Assembly (NCBI RefSeq): GCF_035083965.1
Contig: NC_089726.1
Location: 11,041,501 to 11,105,500 of the forward strand
Direction of reading: 5' to 3'
Length of the DNA: 64,000 nucleotides
Origin: Branchiostoma lanceolatum
Taxonomy: Eukaryota > Chordata > Leptocardii > Amphioxiformes > Branchiostomatidae
In this document: piece after piece, positions 60,801 through 64,000 of the stretch
How positions within the stretch are numbered: position 1 is the stretch's first letter
Layout of the letters: each line of letters opens with the position of its first letter
Notes under the pieces: model-generated
Databases searched by the model: none
What the model saw: the letters and a program-made list of their open reading frames with translations, nothing else
Told to the model about the DNA's origin: nothing
Program-made: the position numbers and the translations under genes

Positions 60801-63800
60801 TCCAAAGAAACCTGCATTGCAAGATAGACATTCTTAAGCATATCATTAACGATAGCAACACTGCATTATCACATCTAATAATACTAACGAGGTTAAAGAA
60901 AGATCATTTATCAAGCATTCTGTTTAGTGTGATTTCAATGGCTGCTAACCACATACTGCAGTGACTTATTTATTTTAAGTCAGCTGCTGGCCCACTTATC
61001 TTTAGTATGTTATGTGAGTCTTCTTGTCTTTTATCTAAAATGTATTCATCAAAACTTCAACAGCTGCAGTACCTTTGCCGATGATGTTATGTAGGTGGAG
61101 CTTGTGTCTGGGGATCAGTGTCTCCTCCACGGATACAGCCAGGTCAGGGTCGTTGACCCTCAGTCTGTCCAGGGTGTCGTTCTCATACTCAGAGGGGAGG
61201 GACTCGTAGTCTGGGATGAAAAGTCGAGACAGAGATGAGAGGTGTAATGCAGTTCAGGTTGACACAATAACAAGGACTTAACCTACTGCATACAGGTCTA
61301 AGAATTAATTACAATTTGCAGGACATACAATATCTTATGTTTTCTGGTTTAGCAGGCAAAAGGCTTGTAAATTTTAGTCATTATAGGTAGTGAAACAATA
61401 AAGAGATAAAAGTATACCCTTGCCAAGAGTAATCTTTATGACTCATGTATCAAGTTACTCTATGTGTGAAGTTTAGACACATATGTTTTGTGATCCTAAA
61501 ATTTGTAGCATACACTGACATATAAAAGGGTCAAAATTTCATTCAGATAAAGGAGACACACATACTGTTGTCCCTGGACATCTGTCTGGCCAAACCGATG
61601 GGGTCTGGCTGTGGTGCAGGGCCGCTCATGTCCACCATGGCTATCTGTTCATCAGGGACATGCCACAGGCCGTTCCTATTGGTTCTCCTGATGATGGGGT
61701 TGCCATGGCGCCGCTTCCAGGCAACCAATAGAGCCACGAGTACCAGGATTGACAGACCAATGGCAGCACAGACATAGATGATGATGGCTTCAGGAACCTT
61801 CTTCTGGCGTGCAAACTGTAGTTTTAACTCACCAACAGTAAAATGAAGGTTTCCAACATTGACCTATAAACAAGAAAAGTACAATACATTTAACAAATCT
61901 TAGAACAGATGAAAGCAAGTAAGAGATAGTTTTCTGTAATTGCGCAACGTGACATTTTGTATATTATATACGATATATCATATGCATGTAAGATAATATA
62001 ACATACATGTAATATACTATAAATGTACAGTAACATGTTTAAATGAACAAAATCAAATTCAATATTAAGTGTATTTGATTAATGATTACCGTCACTGGGG
62101 CATCTGTAAAGTTGCCAAACTTCTGGTCTTCTGGCAAAACGCAGTGTAGTTCCTGAAACGCATGACAGAAAACAGACACATCAATGTGAGAATGAGACAA
62201 GAAAAGAAACTACTATGGAATCTTTGGCAATTGGCAATATAACATAAAAACATGCATACGTCAAACTGTTCAAAAGTTGTTGATAAAAGTTTGACAAAGG
62301 CATATCACCCAACCTGTGAGTTCAGCAATGTGATTCTGCAACTGTGTTGTCCCACAAGCACAGTGAACTCTTTGATATCATGTGCACTGTCAAGATGCTC
62401 ACCCTTTAAAATGAGAGAGGAGAGTTAGATAGATAAATGCATTGGGCACTAAGGATTCGCTTTTACTGTTTTACGATTGCAGTCTATTCCCTTCCTGCTA
62501 TCTAATTGCAATTACGATACTTTTCCTTGAAACTTTTATGGAGTTAATATGCTTGATATGCAAATAGAACCGCTCTCAACATCCATTTACATTCATTTTT
62601 TTTCTTACAATTCTTTGGTCATACATGTAGTTACATTAATCTACATATTCAGAGGCTCACATTCAGTCACAGTTACATACCCTTAGCATCAATGTTCTTC
62701 CAATCTTGGGATATGCCTTACTAAGGTCGAAACTGAAGAACACGGGGTCAGGGTAGTAGGTAAAATGTCTCCGCTCTGGAGATGGCTCATCCAGCATGCC
62801 ATCTAACACCAGAGAGAGCTGCACTGTGATTGGCTGTGGATCTGAGAGTGGGTGGAGCCTGCCAGTGATGTTGGGTGATTGGCAGGTCATCTGAGTTGAC
62901 CTGGCTGACTCTGAATGGATGCAAGGCTGGAAGGACACAATTGATGTCATATATCTGATAGATTTTGATAGATATATATTCTTGGTAAAGGCAATAAAGT
63001 TAATTTCAAACCCAACATTCAAATGTGGACTATATGTACTACATAGCCCTCTGTTTCTCAGTCTGCCATGTCATGTAACTTCTACTACGTCAAACCTAGT
63101 GCTGTTTTAATGACTAAATACTTTTAAAAAATTCATAATCATAAAAAATTTACTAGATAACATCTATTAGTTTCTTATGTACCTACCTCAAGGAATGAGA
63201 CCACTTCATTGCCCTGTAGAAAGCTGATGTTCATCCTGGGTTGAGCCACACTATGTAGATTCACACCAGTCACGTGGAGTTCAGTACCTCCACTGAAAAG
63301 GAAAATTTCATGTTGGGCATCTCTTGAATAGAAACAGAGGTCTTACTTTATGCTCAGTCAATCTGGACAATGTTTGATTATGGAAACCTGCATATGAGGA
63401 AATAATCCAAAGTGATAAATGTTGAACACAGAATTCAGTTGAAAATAAGACATCTGAATCAGAAAAGGGATCCCCTGTTGGCAGTGGTAGCAAAATGTTT
63501 TATTTGTGTATCACCTGTAAGAGCTCCTCTTTGGGTTGATGTCAGTGACTGTTGGGTTCTCCGTGTACGTGAACAAGTCACTGGCATGTCGTGTGGCTCT
63601 GTCCCAAGTCAGCATGACAGGTCCAGATGTCGGCACAGATGATGGGGCAGTCATGCACACCAATGTATCATCAGAAATACTGGGAAATAGGTGACTATTA
63701 GTTAGTAACATTCTTGAAGTTTGAAGATTGTCTCAATGAAAATTCAAAGCTTGCAAATGATCACTGAATATCTGTCATTTACAGTAACACTGCTTGTTAT

Positions 63801-64000
63801 TTGCCATACAACAAAACACTTCTTCATTTAACAAGACTGGAGATTTGGATGTGGTTTAACTCAGAGTATTATTTTGGCTTTATACAATGTACTGACCTGC
63901 AGGACAAATGCCTCAGTTTTCAATTGTTCTTACCTCTGGATCCTGCACACCTGTCCTGCTACAGACACCTGAGGGCCACTGCTGGTGTCCAGGTGTTGTC
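57839..64000 (-). CDS. MET: MET/RON-family receptor tyrosine kinase (5' end outside window)
   Basis: Fourteen exons in view: 64000-63934 (cut), 63679-63515, 63292-63187, 62926-62681, 62403-62314, 62152-62090, 61863-61566, 61210-61073, 60811-60728, 60436-60252, 60014-59905, 58767-58605, 58372-58236, 58010-57839, giving 673 codons in continuous phase. The extracellular part has IPT/TIG repeats ([22 protein letters not shown]). A TM helix ([20 protein letters not shown]) and a juxtamembrane segment with YESL and YEND follow. The kinase has P-loop [64 protein letters not shown], an activation loop with YEKDYY, and [11 protein letters not shown]. This combination is specific to the MET/MST1R family, which binds HGF-type ligands. 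The gene probably represents the single pre-duplication receptor, so the symbol means MET/MST1R. The C-terminal tail is only about 35 residues. Confidence 0.93.
59010..59812. repeat. 82-bp minisatellite in the receptor kinase intron
   Basis: About nine units alternate two related 40-42 bp halves, one with CAGTTCTGCTAGGGCATGTG and the other with GGGACAGGTCTTTGGTAG. CTAGGGCATG recurs at 59149, 59231, 59353, 59435, 59517, 59599 and (as CTAGGGTATG) 59761. The spacing is 82, or 82 plus one or two 40-bp halves. It lies wholly within the intron between exons 58605-58767 and 59905-60014. Confidence 0.9.

Overview
The window is nuclear DNA from an animal with introns. It is most likely a cephalochordate such as amphioxus (Branchiostoma). 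Three things suggest this. Each vertebrate gene family appears once (one MET/RON-type receptor, one GRAMD4, one LRGUK). Exons are short, with introns of about 0.1-2.5 kb. Many short repeats and non-autonomous DNA transposons lie in introns and intergenic DNA. The species call is inference from gene content and was not tested by any search.

Layout. 0-6.5 kb: a tRNA-Met(CAT) gene, hairpin and foldback elements, one copy of a 734-bp Tc1/mariner-like MITE, and a doubtful minus-strand exon near 4.8 kb. 6.5-25.2 kb (+): a GRAMD4 homologue with 18 coding exons (623 codons), a likely 5' non-coding exon and a long 3' UTR. 25.2-28.4 kb: intergenic, with a tandem duplication and a second copy of the 734-bp MITE. 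28.4-43.0 kb (-): a C3orf20-like gene of the FAM194 family with 14 coding exons (1252 codons). Its introns hold a foldback element, a second MITE, a reverse-transcriptase relic and a microsatellite. 44.3-52.4 kb (+): LRGUK, 19 coding exons (853 codons), head-to-head with the previous gene. 52.7-54.5 kb (-): MRPS33, complete at 106 codons and tail-to-tail with LRGUK. 55.2-56.3 kb (+): an intronless RING/coiled-coil TRIM-like gene behind a CRE-TATA promoter. 57.8-64 kb (-): the 3' two thirds of a MET/RON-family receptor tyrosine kinase (IPT repeats, TM, juxtamembrane, kinase), running off the right edge.

Exon joins were set by eye from splice consensus. In every multi-exon gene the reading phase is continuous across all joins, which is strong internal support. 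One join in C3orf20-like and one in LRGUK carry minor-spliceosome (U12) signals. The genes are not one pathway. LRGUK is a sperm-tail and manchette protein in mammals, and the FAM194-family neighbour shares a 2-kb divergent promoter region with it. MET, LRGUK and MRPS33 all lie on human 7q, so the right half of the window looks like a conserved linkage block.

The most unusual feature is a set of three tiny palindromic insertions (21-33 bp, arms CAAGGAGGTT/AACCTCCTTG). Each is flanked by a different perfect 7-bp target duplication, at 2.3, 25.8 and 53.4 kb.
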